Shown here: one piece after another, positions 6,149 through 6,278 of the stretch
Numbering within the stretch: the stretch's first letter is position 1
How the letters are laid out: each line of letters begins with the position of its first letter
From: Rugosibacter sp.
GTDB lineage: Bacteria > Pseudomonadota > Gammaproteobacteria > Burkholderiales > Rhodocyclaceae
Assembly: GCA_030652715.1 (NCBI GenBank)
Contig: JAUSQB010000065.1
Span: 1 to 6,278, forward strand
Direction of reading: 5' to 3'
DNA: 6,278 nucleotides
Notes under the pieces: generated by a model
Seen by the model: the letters and a program-made list of their open reading frames with translations, nothing else
Databases searched by the model: none
Told to the model about the DNA's origin: nothing
Translations under genes and position numbers: made by a program

Positions 6149-6177
6149 TTATCTTACGCTTTAAAATTATCTTGCGC
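6149..6177. repeat. Near-perfect 11-bp direct repeat, 18-bp period
   Basis: TTATCTTACGC (6149-6159) and TTATCTTGCGC (6167-6177) differ at one base and lie 18 bp apart in the short gap between the HIT gene and the gene upstream of it. On the minus strand this reads GCGTAAGATAA/GCGCAAGATAA, with GATAAT (5 of 6 to the -10 consensus) formed at the end of the upstream copy; no good -35 accompanies it. It may be an operator or chance. Confidence 0.35.
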
Positions 6178-6179
6178 CT

Positions 6180-6278
6180 TTAGAGTAGCACACGCTCTAT
6201 TCCCCCGGCATTGGCAGCGCGAACATAGTTTGCCAACCAGTCGGGGCCAAGAATCGCTTTGGCCATTTCGACCACGAT
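6180..6278 (-). CDS. C-terminal end of an unrecognised protein (5' end outside window)
   Basis: The minus strand is open from the window edge to a TAA at 6180-6182 and encodes 32 residues, including MAKAILGPDWL and YVRAANAGGIERVLL. The amino acid mix looks like real coding sequence, it runs in the same direction as the HIT gene and it ends 66 bases before that gene's preferred start, so it may be the upstream gene of the same transcription unit. I do not recognise the family from this fragment and assign no function. Confidence 0.6.
   Translation of the reverse strand: MVVEMAKAILGPDWLANYVRAANAGGIERVLL

Noticed and set aside
1..6278. A new defence, mobile or biosynthetic system
   Set aside because: No transposase, integrase, toxin-antitoxin, CRISPR or biosynthetic gene is seen; the genes fit core chromosomal functions.

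Overview
The window (6,278 bases, moderately GC-rich) looks like ordinary chromosome from a Gram-negative betaproteobacterium. Three things suggest this. There is a PhoB/PhoR pair of standard length and motif content. There is a trimeric beta-barrel porin of the type common in Burkholderiales, Rhodocyclales and Nitrosomonadales, with signal peptide, SRLGFKGSE-like strand and C-terminal Phe. Coding is dense, with stop/start overlaps. I see no RNA gene, insertion sequence, phage gene or CRISPR array.

Layout, left to right. At 1-479, minus strand, lies the N-terminal 159 residues of a short-chain dehydrogenase most like trans-2-enoyl-CoA reductases; its 3' end is outside the window. A divergent intergenic region (480-674) holds repeat/palindrome sequences near the dehydrogenase and a clear tandem PhoB box in front of phoB. 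phoB (675-1361) and phoR (1358-2653) overlap by four bases. A 20-bp perfect hairpin (2663-2706) serves as a shared terminator between phoR and a convergent porin gene (2721-3893, minus). Upstream of the porin are a good ribosome binding site and a candidate, more degenerate PhoB box with the same spacing as the one in front of phoB. Next, on the minus strand, comes a two-gene unit: a HIT-family protein (5673-6113) whose stop overlaps the start of a 543-residue protein of unknown function (4045-5676) with a probable interrupted PilZ-like C-terminal half. The last 99 bases carry the C-terminal 32 residues of an unrecognised minus-strand gene.

How the genes may work together: PhoR senses phosphate status and phosphorylates PhoB, which probably activates its own operon through the box at 613-641. 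The porin may belong to the same regulon, taking the role PhoE or OprP plays elsewhere; this is inference from promoter layout. The HIT and 543-residue genes are probably co-translated, but their joint role is not evident. I did not find a convincing new system. The most interesting points are the candidate Pho-controlled porin promoter, the interrupted PilZ-like domain coupled to a HIT protein, and the substitution in PhoB's DNA-recognition helix.
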